In this document: in pieces, positions 14,552 through 23,113 of the stretch | Position numbering within the stretch: position 1 is the stretch's first letter | Layout of the letters: every line of letters starts with the position of its first letter | IMG/VR virus record: IMGVR_UViG_3300036944_000625 | Span: 1 to 42,763 of that record | Length of the DNA stretch: 42,763 nt | Strand: one strand, 5' to 3' | DNA from: a virus | The notes under the pieces: model-generated | Database searches by the model: none | What the model saw: the letters and a program-made list of their open reading frames with translations, nothing else | Told to the model about the DNA's origin: nothing | Program-made: the position numbers and the translations under genes

Positions 14552-16677
14552 TTTACGTCAAAGCGTGTCAGTGTGGTGAAGTGTTTCCCGGCGATCTCGC
14601 AGCGTGTCCGAAATGTCACGCTGCGAGCGACACCGCCGCGCCCGCGCCGATTAGCCCGCTTGACTATGCGTATGACGTTGAGACATACCCGAACTACTTC
14701 TGTTTGCGAGCCGTCCATATCGCAACGGATACTTGGTTCCGGTTTGAAATATCCGACCGTGTGAATGAGATTGTCGCGTTGCGCAACTGGCTCGACAAGA
14801 TGAAACGACTCGGTGCGCGGATGGTCGGATATAACAATGTCGGGTTTGACTATCCGGTTGTTCATTTCATCTTGTCAAACATGCAGATAACCGCGCTCGA
14901 AACGTACAGTGCGGCGATGAATATTATCAATAGTGACTCGCGCTTCGGCAACATCATTTGGGAACGCGATAGATATGTTGAACAGTTGGATTTGTACCGC
15001 GTCCACCATTTTGACAACATGGCAAAGGCGACCGGCCTTAAGGCCCTAGAATTCGCAATGCGAATGGATAATATCGAAGACTTGCCGTTTCCGGTTGGAA
15101 AGTATTTGACCGATTCTGAGAAAGACACGACGGCGGAATACTGCGATCATGACGTAAAAGCAACGGCGCTTTTCTATGCGCGATCTTTGCCGATGACCCA
15201 TTTACGCGAAAAACTCGGCGAAACGATCCCGCGTAACTTTATGAATATGTCGCTTACCAAGATCGGTGAAACGATCCTTGTCTATGAAATGGAAAAGGCC
15301 GGAATCGTCTGCTACGACAATGGCGTAAAGCGCCAGACAATTCGCGGTTTAATCAATCTCGCCGATTGCATATTACATTACGTGTCACTCGATCACCCCG
15401 AATTCGCACGCGTCAAAGATTGGTTGGCGTCTCAGACGATCAGCGAAACTAAAGGGGTGTTCAAGGGCTTGGTCGCAACAGTCGATGGGCTTGAATATTC
15501 GTTCGGAACGGGCGGACTTCACGCAAGTGTTGAAAACAAAATTATTCGTGCCGACGAGACAACTGCAATTGTAGATGTAGACGTTTCAAGTTTCTATCCG
15601 AACCTTGCCATTATGAACAAACTATATCCCGCGCACCTAGGCGTTGAATACTGTACCGCATACGAGGGTATCTATCACACGCGAAAAACCTTTAAGAAAG
15701 GATCACCAGAGAACGCGGCGTATAAAGAAGCATTGAATGCCTCTTATGGTAATTCAAATAATCAATACAGCGTTCTGTATGACCCGCAATACACCATGTC
15801 TACAACGATCAACGGCCAGCTATCGCTTTGCATGTTGATTGAACAATTGATCAAAACGCCCGACCTATACATGATCCAGGCGAATACGGACGGCGTGACG
15901 TTCTCGGTTCCCCGCGCTCATCTGGATCATGTGGCCGAGGTGTGCAAGTGGTGGGAGTCCGTTACGCGCCTTGAGTTGGAACAGGTCGAATATTCCATGA
16001 TGGCGATTCGTGATGTTAACTCGTATCTAGCCGTTAAGCCGGACGGGAAGGTTAAGCGGATCGGCGCATATGGTTACGTTCGTGCCGACGAAGACCCCGG
16101 AACACGTGAAAAGCCGTATCATAAAGATACGAGCGCTCTTGTCGTGGCGAAAGCTGCCGAAGCTGCACTAGTCTACGGGCGCGATCCGGGCGAATTTATC
16201 CGCAACCACCCTGATGATTTTGACTTCATGTTGCGCGCCAAAGCGCCGCGCGGCTCGTCGCTCGTCATGAGGTGGGCCGATTTCAACTATGATCAGCCGT
16301 TGCCCAATACGGTTCGTTATGCGGTAACGGTTCACGGTGGGCAGTTGGTAAAGACCATGCCGCCAACCGGCGCAATTGGCACCTGGAAGCGCAAGGCAAA
16401 GGTGAGTGACACGGAGTACTGTGCAGTGCTGGACGAGCTTGCCGCGTGCGCCGCAGACCCTTCACGACAGTATGACACGTCAGGCGTTCCGTGGGATGCG
16501 CGCATTCACACCGGCAACAAGTCCACGCACGAGCCGCGCGAAACGAGTATCCAAGCGGGGCGGCTCGTTACGGAATGTAATAACATCATCCGGTTTGATC
16601 GTTCGGATATCGATTACGATTGGTACATTGCCGAAGCATTGAAGCTAATTGAACCATTGACCGAGTGGTCAAAGTGA
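14548..16677 (+). CDS. Family B DNA polymerase with N-terminal zinc ribbon
   Basis: 709 residues. It starts with a CxC...CxxC zinc ribbon (C7, C9, C20, C23), unusual for the family. The 3'-5' exonuclease follows: DVETYPN (Exo I, D43, E45), NNVGFDYP (Exo II, about 94-101) and EYCDHDVKAT (Exo III). Polymerase motifs: A DVSSFYPN (about 344-351), B KEALNASYGN (about 393-402), C QANTDGV (about 445-451). Motif C reads NTDG and not YGDTDS, as in some phage polymerases. Near the end a PWDARIH motif (about 640-650) matches that of the protein at 11527. ATG overlaps the previous stop. This excludes the A-family DpoZ of 2-aminoadenine phages. Confidence 0.9.
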   Translation: MIYVKACQCGEVFPGDLAACPKCHAASDTAAPAPISPLDYAYDVETYPNYFCLRAVHIATDTWFRFEISDRVNEIVALRNWLDKMKRLGARMVGYNNVGFDYPVVHFILSNMQITALETYSAAMNIINSDSRFGNIIWERDRYVEQLDLYRVHHFDNMAKATGLKALEFAMRMDNIEDLPFPVGKYLTDSEKDTTAEYCDHDVKATALFYARSLPMTHLREKLGETIPRNFMNMSLTKIGETILVYEMEKAGIVCYDNGVKRQTIRGLINLADCILHYVSLDHPEFARVKDWLASQTISETKGVFKGLVATVDGLEYSFGTGGLHASVENKIIRADETTAIVDVDVSSFYPNLAIMNKLYPAHLGVEYCTAYEGIYHTRKTFKKGSPENAAYKEALNASYGNSNNQYSVLYDPQYTMSTTINGQLSLCMLIEQLIKTPDLYMIQANTDGVTFSVPRAHLDHVAEVCKWWESVTRLELEQVEYSMMAIRDVNSYLAVKPDGKVKRIGAYGYVRADEDPGTREKPYHKDTSALVVAKAAEAALVYGRDPGEFIRNHPDDFDFMLRAKAPRGSSLVMRWADFNYDQPLPNTVRYAVTVHGGQLVKTMPPTGAIGTWKRKAKVSDTEYCAVLDELAACAADPSRQYDTSGVPWDARIHTGNKSTHEPRETSIQAGRLVTECNNIIRFDRSDIDYDWYIAEALKLIEPLTEWSK

Positions 16678-16716
16678 TATAGCATCCTGGATATCAACAG
16701 GGTGGGAGAGGATAGA

Positions 16717-16824
16717 ATGGCCGACGCAATTATCATGTTCTTCGCGTGGTTGGACGGGGCTGTAATCGGCTCGGTACTTGGAATATTAGCAGCGCACTTC
16801 ATTTGTAAGTGGCAGGGCTATTGA
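16717..16824 (+). CDS. Small single-helix membrane protein
   Basis: 35 residues starting MADAIIMFFAWLDGA and ending HFICKWQGY, one membrane helix (IIMFFAWLDGAVIGSVLGIL). GAGAGG lies five bases before the ATG and the stop is followed after one base by the next start, so it looks like a real, coupled gene. Function unknown. Confidence 0.6.
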   Translation: MADAIIMFFAWLDGAVIGSVLGILAAHFICKWQGY

Positions 16825-16825
16825 C

Positions 16826-17149
16826 ATGACCCACACTCCCCGCCCCACGCTGCACCAGCTTGACGCACTGCGCCGCATTGCCGAAGGTCGGTCAATCGAT
16901 CAGGCTGCGTATGATATGGGAGTGTCTCGGTCGGCGGTGGAGAAACTGCTTGCCGAGGCTAAGTACCGTTTATCGGCCTGCACGCTGGCACATGCGATCA
17001 GTATTGCAATCCGGGCAGGATTGATCGGGCTTACGTTGTGGATGCAGGTTAGCCCCGAACACTACGACATGCGCCGCCCGAAGTCATCGCGTTATGAAAT
17101 GCGCTACCAAAGGAGCCGCAATAATCGAAACGACGGCAAACCCGCCTAG
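16826..17149 (+). CDS. LuxR-type (GerE) HTH protein
   Basis: 107 residues. Residues about 9-60 form a GerE helix-turn-helix: TLHQLDALRRIAEGRSIDQAA, then YDMGVSRSAVEKLLAEAKYRL, with the turn at MGVS and the recognition helix SAVEKLLAEA. The C-terminal part has one hydrophobic stretch (ISIAIRAGLIGLTLW) and a basic Arg-rich end. The start follows the stop of the small membrane gene by one base. It overlaps the convergent gene at 17084-17410 by 66 bases. A late-gene regulator is a reasonable guess for a lone HTH at the operon end. Confidence 0.7.
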   Translation: MTHTPRPTLHQLDALRRIAEGRSIDQAAYDMGVSRSAVEKLLAEAKYRLSACTLAHAISIAIRAGLIGLTLWMQVSPEHYDMRRPKSSRYEMRYQRSRNNRNDGKPA

Positions 17150-17410
17150 GGCTTTCCACACGTACATTCGCGCGTCATCGAGTCGGACTTCAAGCCTTTG
17201 CAGATTGGATGACAATTCGTCAACCCTGCGCGTATTGTCAGCGAGCGCCTGCATAGTTGTCGCGAGGTTCACTGTCACTCCGGATAGTCGTTCCAGCATT
17301 GCGCCATGATACCGAAGGGTTTCGTCATGACTGTTTTGCCGAATCTCAACAGCCTTTAGAGTTTCGGCAATATCTGCCATCACGCTTTCCACCATAGTCT
17401 GCTGCCCCAC
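17084..17410 (-). CDS. Coiled-coil membrane protein
   Basis: Up to 108 residues: a long coiled coil (ADIAETLKAVEIRQNSHDE through LSSNLQRLEVRLDD) then one C-terminal membrane helix (LGGFAVVSIIAAPLVAHFI). The start could be GTG at 17410 or ATGs at 17395 or 17380; GGTGGAAAG precedes the last. Coiled coil plus C-tail anchor resembles holin-associated or superinfection-related proteins in lysis cassettes, but no family is certain. Its end overlaps the end of the plus-strand HTH gene. Confidence 0.6.
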   Translation of the reverse strand: MGQQTMVESVMADIAETLKAVEIRQNSHDETLRYHGAMLERLSGVTVNLATTMQALADNTRRVDELSSNLQRLEVRLDDARMYVWKALGGFAVVSIIAAPLVAHFITR

Positions 17411-17419
17411 ACATCAGAT

Positions 17420-17449
17420 AGAATACACCGACAGTATAGGATAGATCAA
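17420..17449 (-). promoter_or_regulatory. Candidate promoter of the 17410 gene
   Basis: Minus strand TTGATC (17449-17444), 18 bases, TATTCT (17425-17420). It sits in the 50-base gap between the two membrane genes. Confidence 0.4.
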
Positions 17450-17459
17450 CCTTTCCGCG

Positions 17460-17831
17460 TCACTGAGTAATTGCACATACAGATGCGACAAATCCGAACC
17501 ATGACGCACCTAGAAACGGTTCTCCGTACTGTGCCCATCGTTCCGGGATGTATCGACCTGCGAGCCAATAACCCAACCCGAACGGACCGAAGCGGAGAAG
17601 CGGGCGGCCGTTACCGCCGTTGTCGGCTTTTACCAACAAGAATAGGCCGGAAATTGTTCCGCACGCGACGCACAATAATGCGATCTCACCGAGGTCAAGC
17701 GCGTGCCATGCGGGTGTCGTAGCGAATGCACATAGGGGCACGAACGTCCATGTTGCGACAGGGCCACCACCGTGACACCCTTTAGTCGCCCGCCACATTC
17801 CACCTAGGATGGCCGATAGGAGAATTAACAT
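17460..17831 (-). CDS. Multi-pass membrane protein, lysis region
   Basis: 123 residues with four hydrophobic stretches: MLILLSAILGGMW, TWTFVPLCAFATT, IALLCVACGTISGLFLLV and GASWFGFVASVCAI, separated by Gly-rich loops. It overlaps the spanin gene by 50 bases. GGTGGA is close to the ATG at 17831. Possibly a second holin or antiholin; no family recognised. Confidence 0.6.
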   Translation of the reverse strand: MLILLSAILGGMWRATKGCHGGGPVATWTFVPLCAFATTPAWHALDLGEIALLCVACGTISGLFLLVKADNGGNGRPLLRFGPFGLGYWLAGRYIPERWAQYGEPFLGASWFGFVASVCAITQ

Positions 17832-18084
17832 ATTCCACCGCCTTTTTCAGTTTCGCGCGGCAATCTTCACCTGCGATCCGCAACGGTAAAATCCCGTACG
17901 TGACAACATCACGTAACGTTTTTGCCGAATCGGGTAGCGTTGGTTCATCCATGCACGTTTGCCATTCTGCCGGAATTTCACGCGCTACGTACTCGGTCCG
18001 TACCGTGGTATTACTGCACGCGCTTAAAAGAATCGAGCAAGCCCCTAGGGGCAGTAGCGTCAAGTTCCGGATCATTTTGCGCAT
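17782..18084 (-). CDS. Rz1: Outer-membrane spanin lipoprotein (Rz1-like)
   Basis: 100 residues. N-terminal signal MRKMIRNLTLLPLGACSIL and lipobox LLSAC, with the Cys at about 23, predict a lipoprotein anchored in the outer membrane. The start lies inside the 3' end of the Rz gene in another frame, the classical Rz/Rz1 nesting. Together with Rz it would join the two membranes and disrupt the outer one at lysis. Longer than many Rz1 proteins, with a C-terminal extension that has no proline-rich tract. Confidence 0.8.
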   Translation of the reverse strand: MRKMIRNLTLLPLGACSILLSACSNTTVRTEYVAREIPAEWQTCMDEPTLPDSAKTLRDVVTYGILPLRIAGEDCRAKLKKAVEYVNSPIGHPRWNVAGD

Positions 18085-18340
18085 TACCTTTAAGCCTTTC
18101 GATCTCTGCGGCATACTCAGCATTTTTATTCGCCAATTCTGCCGCGAGCGCGGCTCGCCTATCGCGGTCCTCGCGCATCCTGGTAATCGTGGTAAGGTTG
18201 GTCCGGTTTGCCTCTGTGACCCGCTCTAGCGACGTAAGAGCCGCGTCGCGCTCGTCCACGACGTAAGAGTAACGCCACCATGCCAGCGCAACGAGTGCGC
18301 CGACTCCGACCAATAACCACAATGTCGGGATTTTAAACAT
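18011..18340 (-). CDS. Rz: Inner-membrane spanin (Rz-like)
   Basis: 109 residues starting MFKIPTLWLLVGVGALVALAWW, an N-terminal membrane helix with inside-out orientation, then a long periplasmic coiled coil (DERDAALTSLERVTEANRT through LANKNAEYAAEIERLKG). This is the i-spanin layout. ATG at 18340 overlaps the lysozyme stop by 8 bases; the open frame extends upstream but has no membrane-protein start there. Partner of the lipoprotein gene that overlaps its 3' end. Confidence 0.85.
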   Translation of the reverse strand: MFKIPTLWLLVGVGALVALAWWRYSYVVDERDAALTSLERVTEANRTNLTTITRMREDRDRRAALAAELANKNAEYAAEIERLKGNAQNDPELDATAPRGLLDSFKRVQ

Positions 18341-18815
18341 CTGGCAACCCCGATAGACAGTAGTCTCGCTCAATGATGCGCCGTTTAGTTAGCCCCGGCA
18401 ATTCCACCGTAATACCTGCGATACGCGCCTTGTTCCATCGCGGCAACTGCCTGCATGCGTCGGCGTAGCGATCCGCATCTAACAGCCGCGCCGCAGTCGA
18501 TGCGGAACGGTTACAAACAATTTTCGGACCTAGGTTAAACACCGCATCGCCGAATGCGACTAGCACACTATCGGGCAATCCGGGTTGGCATCGCTCCACG
18601 TCGTCCAATGCGCTCGACATGTCCTTGTCGAGCAACGCACGACATTCACCCAACGTGTAAGTTTTATTCGGGTCTACGTCTGGTCCAGTATGACCGAAGC
18701 AGACGGTAGGAATTCCAGGCGGGTCATAGTAGACAGTTTGTCGCAAACCCTCGGCGGGCGCTGCTATTGCAATGGCCGAAGCAACTAACGCAACTTTACG
18801 ATTCGGCTTTATCAT
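18333..18815 (-). CDS. SAR endolysin, lysozyme (GH24)
   Basis: 160 residues, murein-cutting lysozyme. Catalytic triad E22, D31, T37 with the T4 spacing (E-x8-D-x5-T) in AEGLRQTVYYDPPGIPT; CFGHTG follows and the domain ends NKARIAGITVELPGLTKRR. The N-terminus KPNRKVALVASAIAIAAPAE is a weakly hydrophobic, Ala-rich helix without a cleavage site: a signal-arrest-release segment, so the enzyme is tethered to the membrane until the holin collapses the potential. Several Cys could form regulatory disulfides. ATG at 18815 overlaps the holin gene by 20 bases. Confidence 0.9.
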   Translation of the reverse strand: MIKPNRKVALVASAIAIAAPAEGLRQTVYYDPPGIPTVCFGHTGPDVDPNKTYTLGECRALLDKDMSSALDDVERCQPGLPDSVLVAFGDAVFNLGPKIVCNRSASTAARLLDADRYADACRQLPRWNKARIAGITVELPGLTKRRIIERDYCLSGLPDV

Positions 18816-19035
18816 GCGCTGAGTCCTGCTTAATCACCCGAGACAACAGAGCCAAACCCCACAGTCCTGTTCCGACGATGCGAAGCGCAACGGGCGGGAT
18901 GATTGCTGCCACGTCGTCCGGAAGCATGTTCCAAACCGGCAAGAATAGGTCCGCGCATTCTGCGGCAAGTCCGAGCACCCCGAGAATCACAGACCAGAAC
19001 TTCCACGCATGCCGCCAGTTTGGGATAAGACTCAT
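18796..19035 (-). CDS. Holin-like membrane protein
   Basis: 79 residues. Start MSLIPNWRHAWKFWSVILG, the pattern of the small DUF7940-type holins (basic-Trp start, two helices): WSVILGVLGLAAECADLFLPV and DVAAIIPPVALRIVGTGLWGLALL, then a charged tail (KQDSAHDKAES). ATG at 19035 overlaps the stop of the tail-fibre gene (ATGA). Lies in front of the SAR endolysin, as a pinholin or holin would. Timing of lysis would be set by it. Confidence 0.75.
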   Translation of the reverse strand: MSLIPNWRHAWKFWSVILGVLGLAAECADLFLPVWNMLPDDVAAIIPPVALRIVGTGLWGLALLSRVIKQDSAHDKAES

Positions 19036-20165
19036 GCGGAGATTTCCGTTATAGTTAGAGTGATCGGCCAAACTCCGCCGAAGTATCGCGTACTATTCCA
19101 CCCGTTCCACCTCCATGCGACAGCGCCCGCACCTGTTCCGATCACACCTAAACGCAGGCGAATCGTAGTGGGGGAGGTAGACGCGGACGCAATTCGTCTG
19201 ACTACAACACCTCTAGCAATACCGCGAGCGTCAAGAGCCCCGTTTACTTGTCCTGTCGCCTCGGAGTGACCGACCGCGAACGCGTCGGACGCAGAATCGC
19301 GGAACAATGCTGCAAGCCCCCCCGCATTGTCAGCGTTAGTATTTTCTGTAATATTCCAACTTGCCTCAATCAACAGATAAGACGATGCCAGTTTAGGCGT
19401 AATGGTGCAGGTTAACACCTCAACACCTTCGGTGCTCTGAGGTATGGTATCGTCAAGTGGAAATACCGCCGTAGAGGAACCGCTTGTCACAAGTTCTGCG
19501 TATGCAACTTGCAAAATAGCGTTAACCGAAGACAATGTAGCGGGACTTACCGCCTTGTCTTCCACGACACCGGCAATTACCTCCGCTTCGGACGCGAATT
19601 CAACACTCCCCCCGCCCCATTCGGCCACTGCGAACCAGTCATTTCCCGCGTCGTACACCGCGTCATATCGCGCTCCGGTAACGATTTCACCACCAGCAAA
19701 AGCCGCGCCGGTCTTATCGACGGCCGCTTTTGCACCGAGTCCTTCAAGGTCAATCGTGACCGCACCGGTGTTATCCGCCGTCGCAACGAACGTGACGCGC
19801 GTACCATCGAGTCGCGTGTAATCGGCAGGGAACACCGATTCGGACTGCGAGGCGGTAAGGGTAATCGCGTTACCCGTTCCGCCTGCAACGAAGGTCTGTC
19901 CGGTCAGCGTCTGAACCGTTTCGCCCATTTTAAGTGCATCGTGATATTGCGACACAAGCGCGGAATCTGTAGTATCGTTTGGCGTGTAGTTTGCAACGGT
20001 CAAGAGTCGGTCAAAATACCCTTCCCAATCCTTAAGCCATTCTTGTTCAAGATATGAACCATCTTCCGAACTTGGTGCGGTTCGGTTCTTAAATGCTCCG
20101 GTCGGGTACTCGGCGGTAGGGTTCTCAAACCGCCCCGGATATTCATTACTACGGTCAAGAGCCAT
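19032..20165 (-). CDS. Tail fibre or tip protein
   Basis: 377 residues at the distal end of the tail operon, where host-binding proteins sit. The N-terminal 80 residues (RSNEYPGRF, helical YLEQEWLKDWEGYFDRLL) probably attach to the baseplate. The centre is beta-rich with repeated Thr/Val/Gly strands (LTLTASQSE, TRLDGTRVTFVA, GAVTIDLEGL), followed by a receptor-like C-terminal domain with TCTITPKLASSYLLIEASWN and IRLRLGVIG, similar to C-terminal domains of other tail fibres. No chaperone gene is seen. Confidence 0.7.
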   Translation of the reverse strand: MALDRSNEYPGRFENPTAEYPTGAFKNRTAPSSEDGSYLEQEWLKDWEGYFDRLLTVANYTPNDTTDSALVSQYHDALKMGETVQTLTGQTFVAGGTGNAITLTASQSESVFPADYTRLDGTRVTFVATADNTGAVTIDLEGLGAKAAVDKTGAAFAGGEIVTGARYDAVYDAGNDWFAVAEWGGGSVEFASEAEVIAGVVEDKAVSPATLSSVNAILQVAYAELVTSGSSTAVFPLDDTIPQSTEGVEVLTCTITPKLASSYLLIEASWNITENTNADNAGGLAALFRDSASDAFAVGHSEATGQVNGALDARGIARGVVVRRIASASTSPTTIRLRLGVIGTGAGAVAWRWNGWNSTRYFGGVWPITLTITEISA

Positions 20166-20815
20166 TACAAATCACCTCCGATGAAACCTACACATTGTGC
20201 CGTACTATCGCCGCACTGTCTAGTACTGTCACCGACCTCAACATAGTTGAACCCGGCGAGAAAACCGTTAAACCGAACCCCTTGCGGGCGAGGGATGATG
20301 TCTTCTGTAGTTAGCAACGTCACTTGAATAGGCGTTAACGCTTCATAGTTCTCAAGCGAAAATGACATATCTTCATTATCGGTCAACCTGAACCAAGGTG
20401 CGTCCGGAGTAATGAATGACACTGCGTCAATGATGCCGTCAATCGTCGCATCAGAATTATTCTTGACGATCTTTGCGCGGATCAGTGTGCGAAAGTATTC
20501 ATCTGACAACGATTGATCCGAAGCGATATTCTTCGGGCTACATTGTACAAGTGAATCGCCGCATTCATTTTCGCCGTCCGTGTTGCACTCATACACGGTT
20601 AGTTCAACGTTGCCGATTGTATCACGATCAATTCCGACAATCCGCCCGATCACATCAAGTTGTGCCCCCGAATTACCGTCAATGTCGTAAGACACCCGCA
20701 CAGCGTCTGCGGCTGCGCCGATTTGTGCGGCAATGGTACGCGTGATCTTATACCACGCAACCGCCTTGGGTCGGGTTCGGTACTGTGCATAAATGCGGTC
20801 AGGTGCTTCGATCAT
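20165..20815 (-). CDS. Baseplate protein (DUF2612)
   Basis: 216 residues of the DUF2612 family: AWYKITRTIAAQIGAAAD at the start, then QLDVIGRIVGIDRD, a central EYFRTLIRAKIVKNNSD and ATIDGIIDAVSF. The family lies next to gpJ-like baseplate proteins and is the likely gpI counterpart, linking wedge and fibres. Five cysteines (ECNTDGENECGDSLVQC, CGDSTAQC) form an unusual repeated CGDS-x-x-QC motif. TAATG-type overlaps join it to its neighbours. Confidence 0.8.
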   Translation of the reverse strand: MIEAPDRIYAQYRTRPKAVAWYKITRTIAAQIGAAADAVRVSYDIDGNSGAQLDVIGRIVGIDRDTIGNVELTVYECNTDGENECGDSLVQCSPKNIASDQSLSDEYFRTLIRAKIVKNNSDATIDGIIDAVSFITPDAPWFRLTDNEDMSFSLENYEALTPIQVTLLTTEDIIPRPQGVRFNGFLAGFNYVEVGDSTRQCGDSTAQCVGFIGGDL

Positions 20816-20816
20816 A

Positions 20817-22019
20817 TCAGACCACCGTCACGGTGATGTTAGCTTCGGTCCACCGCGACAACTCATTGAATGCGATGGCGATTGTACCGCTGCCTGAGCC
20901 GTTGATGGTCAAGCCTGACACGTACGGACCGCCGTAGGGGCCGACGACGTTATTGATCGGAGTGTAAAGGCGACTCACTGCAACGGACTCTCCGATGGCA
21001 AACCCTAGTGGGTTGAAACCAACATCCGATGCGAGCAAGTCCCCCTGCGTGTAATTCAATATCGCATCGATAACAATGTCTTCGATATTTGCAGGGAGCG
21101 ACCCGTTATCGGTCAACTCAACCGCCACGGTCATGTCTACATACTCAGGACGACTAAATTTGATCGTTTTGGTTTGCCAAACGTACGTTGGCGAAGTGAC
21201 CAAAACGCTAACTTCGGTCGCAGCGACATGGAGAGCAACGCCCGGATTCTTTTTCAGATAGATTGCTAGCGCAACGTCTTCGTCCGACCCGCCGTCTACA
21301 ATCGGCGCAATGCTGTGTGCCGGAAGACCGTTTGAATCCGTCACGTTCGTGTCGTTCTCATAGATCGCAACGCGTCGCACACCGTCCGTATTAGCAATCT
21401 CTCCGTACATAGAATCGATTTGATTCACGCCTGGCTTACCGACCGAGTTTGCACGGCGAATGCGCAATTCGGCGTTGGTTTCCTGTTCGGTCCCAGGTGT
21501 TGCGACTCCAGGGTTCGAGACGGCCTGCCAACCCCCAACCGTATCCACAATGCGAGTGATCGTTTCCGGACTGGCGTTGATTGCCCCTATTGTCGTGCAC
21601 GTCGCATTGACCGAAGCCGTACCGACCCCGTTGAGCGTCACAGTCGTATCGGTTGTCCATTCGGTGCCGTCCACGACGCTCGCAACAGTTTTACCGGCTG
21701 CGATGACTGTACCCGCCGTACCCGTGAGCGTAAGTGTCACAGTGGACGGAGTACCTGGAGACCGTTCAACCCCGGTAAGCGCGCAGATGATATTCAGGTC
21801 AGTATCGCGCGCCTTATTTGGGTCTTTCGAGTCGTATGCTGCTTTAAGCGTTTCGTCCAAATTGCCGAAGATTTCAGCATCGTGGGCAATCTTCAACCCG
21901 TCCGGAGTGGACGGATCAAGGTTCCATTCCGAATCAATCGCGAGATATAGATCGCGTTCTTCCTCAAAGTACTCGTTCTGTGTTTTAAGGTCGTAACCCG
22001 CACTGGTCAATTCGGCCAT
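20817..22019 (-). CDS. Baseplate J-like wedge protein
   Basis: 400 residues, a gpJ/gp47-like subunit of the contractile-tail baseplate wedge. Typical features: TGVERSPGTPSTVTLTLTG, followed by AGKTVAS-type beta segments, NPGVATPGTEQETNAELRIRR (the ‘TD-x-E-x-R-x-R’ family signature) and a beta-sandwich C-terminus ending TVTVV. Its presence proves a contractile baseplate. Starts with ATG, overlapping the gp25-like gene. Confidence 0.88.
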   Translation of the reverse strand: MAELTSAGYDLKTQNEYFEEERDLYLAIDSEWNLDPSTPDGLKIAHDAEIFGNLDETLKAAYDSKDPNKARDTDLNIICALTGVERSPGTPSTVTLTLTGTAGTVIAAGKTVASVVDGTEWTTDTTVTLNGVGTASVNATCTTIGAINASPETITRIVDTVGGWQAVSNPGVATPGTEQETNAELRIRRANSVGKPGVNQIDSMYGEIANTDGVRRVAIYENDTNVTDSNGLPAHSIAPIVDGGSDEDVALAIYLKKNPGVALHVAATEVSVLVTSPTYVWQTKTIKFSRPEYVDMTVAVELTDNGSLPANIEDIVIDAILNYTQGDLLASDVGFNPLGFAIGESVAVSRLYTPINNVVGPYGGPYVSGLTINGSGSGTIAIAFNELSRWTEANITVTVV

Positions 22020-22378
22020 TAGACCACACCCCCTTCAATGCGGATTTGCTCAATCCCGAAATCGGTCAACACTTGCATGCTCACAGGGTACGCCCGTGAG
22101 TTCTGGTCAAAGTCTGCGTCGTATTGCACAATCTGCGCAACGCCTTCGGTCTGAACTACGCGATTCTTAATATACGCATCGCGTTGTGCAAACGTCCCGC
22201 CTTTACCAAGGATAGACTCGAACCACGGCGTTCCGTCCGTGATATCGCGAAAGTATTCGCCTTTGAACAACCGCAACCGGGTCTTGATCGTCTGCGCAAT
22301 CTCAAGCTGCCCGGTCGTAAATTGCGCGCCACGGGTAACGATATCACCGGTTTCCGTGTCAATGAGTCGGACGGTCAA
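22019..22378 (-). CDS. Baseplate wedge protein (gp25/gpW-like)
   Basis: 119 residues. KTRLRLFKGEYFRDITDGTPWFESILGKGGTFAQRDAYIKNRVVQTEGV is the gp25-like wedge core (Mu gp46 type), with Lys/Arg-rich helices. It bridges the baseplate hub and the sheath at the start of sheath assembly. Overlaps the next gene by one base; the preceding gene is 3 bases away. Confidence 0.85.
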   Translation of the reverse strand: MTVRLIDTETGDIVTRGAQFTTGQLEIAQTIKTRLRLFKGEYFRDITDGTPWFESILGKGGTFAQRDAYIKNRVVQTEGVAQIVQYDADFDQNSRAYPVSMQVLTDFGIEQIRIEGGVV

Positions 22379-22381
22379 AAT

Positions 22382-23113
22382 CTACGCTCCCGGAGTCGGC
22401 GGATTAGTCTCTTGCTCCGCGTCGTTGTCGCTATCGTTGCCCTGCGCATGCGTGTGACCAACGAGCGAAACATTCTGTGCAACAAAATCACCACCTGCCG
22501 CAATTGCGGTATAAGACCCACTCAGGTTAATGTTGCCGTTTTGAAGCAATGAGCCGTTACGGGTCGCGTTGCCATTATGCACCATCTCGGCGTTAATGGT
22601 CAATGTGTCCACGGTTATTTCGCCTGTTCCGTCATTCTTAAGCCAAAAGTATTGCGAGCCGTCCGAGTTTCGCAAGCGCACGCCATTGTTTTGAAACGCG
22701 GGGAGCGCGCCAGGATTGGAGCGCATACCGGGGAGAAAATACGCGTCTGAGAAATCGTGAAAACGTAGGATCGGGTTTTGCGCGATTCCGCCTGTCTGAC
22801 ACCACGCATCAATGCACCGTTGCGAGAAAAGAATAACACCTTCGTCGCCGGGATCAATCTGCACCTCAACGGCAAACGACTTGCCGCCGTATTGGTAGAC
22901 AGGACATTCGATCAGCGGCGGAGGTGTAAAGGTCAGGCCGTTCACGTCCACACGAACAATTCCGATTTGAAGCTGCGCAACCTGTCTAGACGGGTCAAAA
23001 GCAAGAACATGCCCCGGAATAGACGTCGCAACGTCTTTCATCATCTCTTCAAAGGTACGCCTGACAAGCTGCGTAAGGCTACTCCGACCGTCACCGGATA
23101 CAAGTTGAACCAT
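22382..23113 (-). CDS. Baseplate spike protein
   Basis: 243 residues. N-terminal part (VLAFDPSRQVAQLQIGIV through CPVYQYGGKSFAVEVQI) is a gp138/gpV-like OB fold; a middle beta region (NDGTGEITVDTLTINAEMV) precedes repeated hydrophobic strands and GHTHAQGNDSDND, a His-x-His tip motif that binds metal in spike apex proteins. This is the cell-puncturing spike. Start at 23113 overlaps the previous stop; later ATGs (about residue 24) are alternatives. Confidence 0.82.
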   Translation of the reverse strand: MVQLVSGDGRSSLTQLVRRTFEEMMKDVATSIPGHVLAFDPSRQVAQLQIGIVRVDVNGLTFTPPPLIECPVYQYGGKSFAVEVQIDPGDEGVILFSQRCIDAWCQTGGIAQNPILRFHDFSDAYFLPGMRSNPGALPAFQNNGVRLRNSDGSQYFWLKNDGTGEITVDTLTINAEMVHNGNATRNGSLLQNGNINLSGSYTAIAAGGDFVAQNVSLVGHTHAQGNDSDNDAEQETNPPTPGA

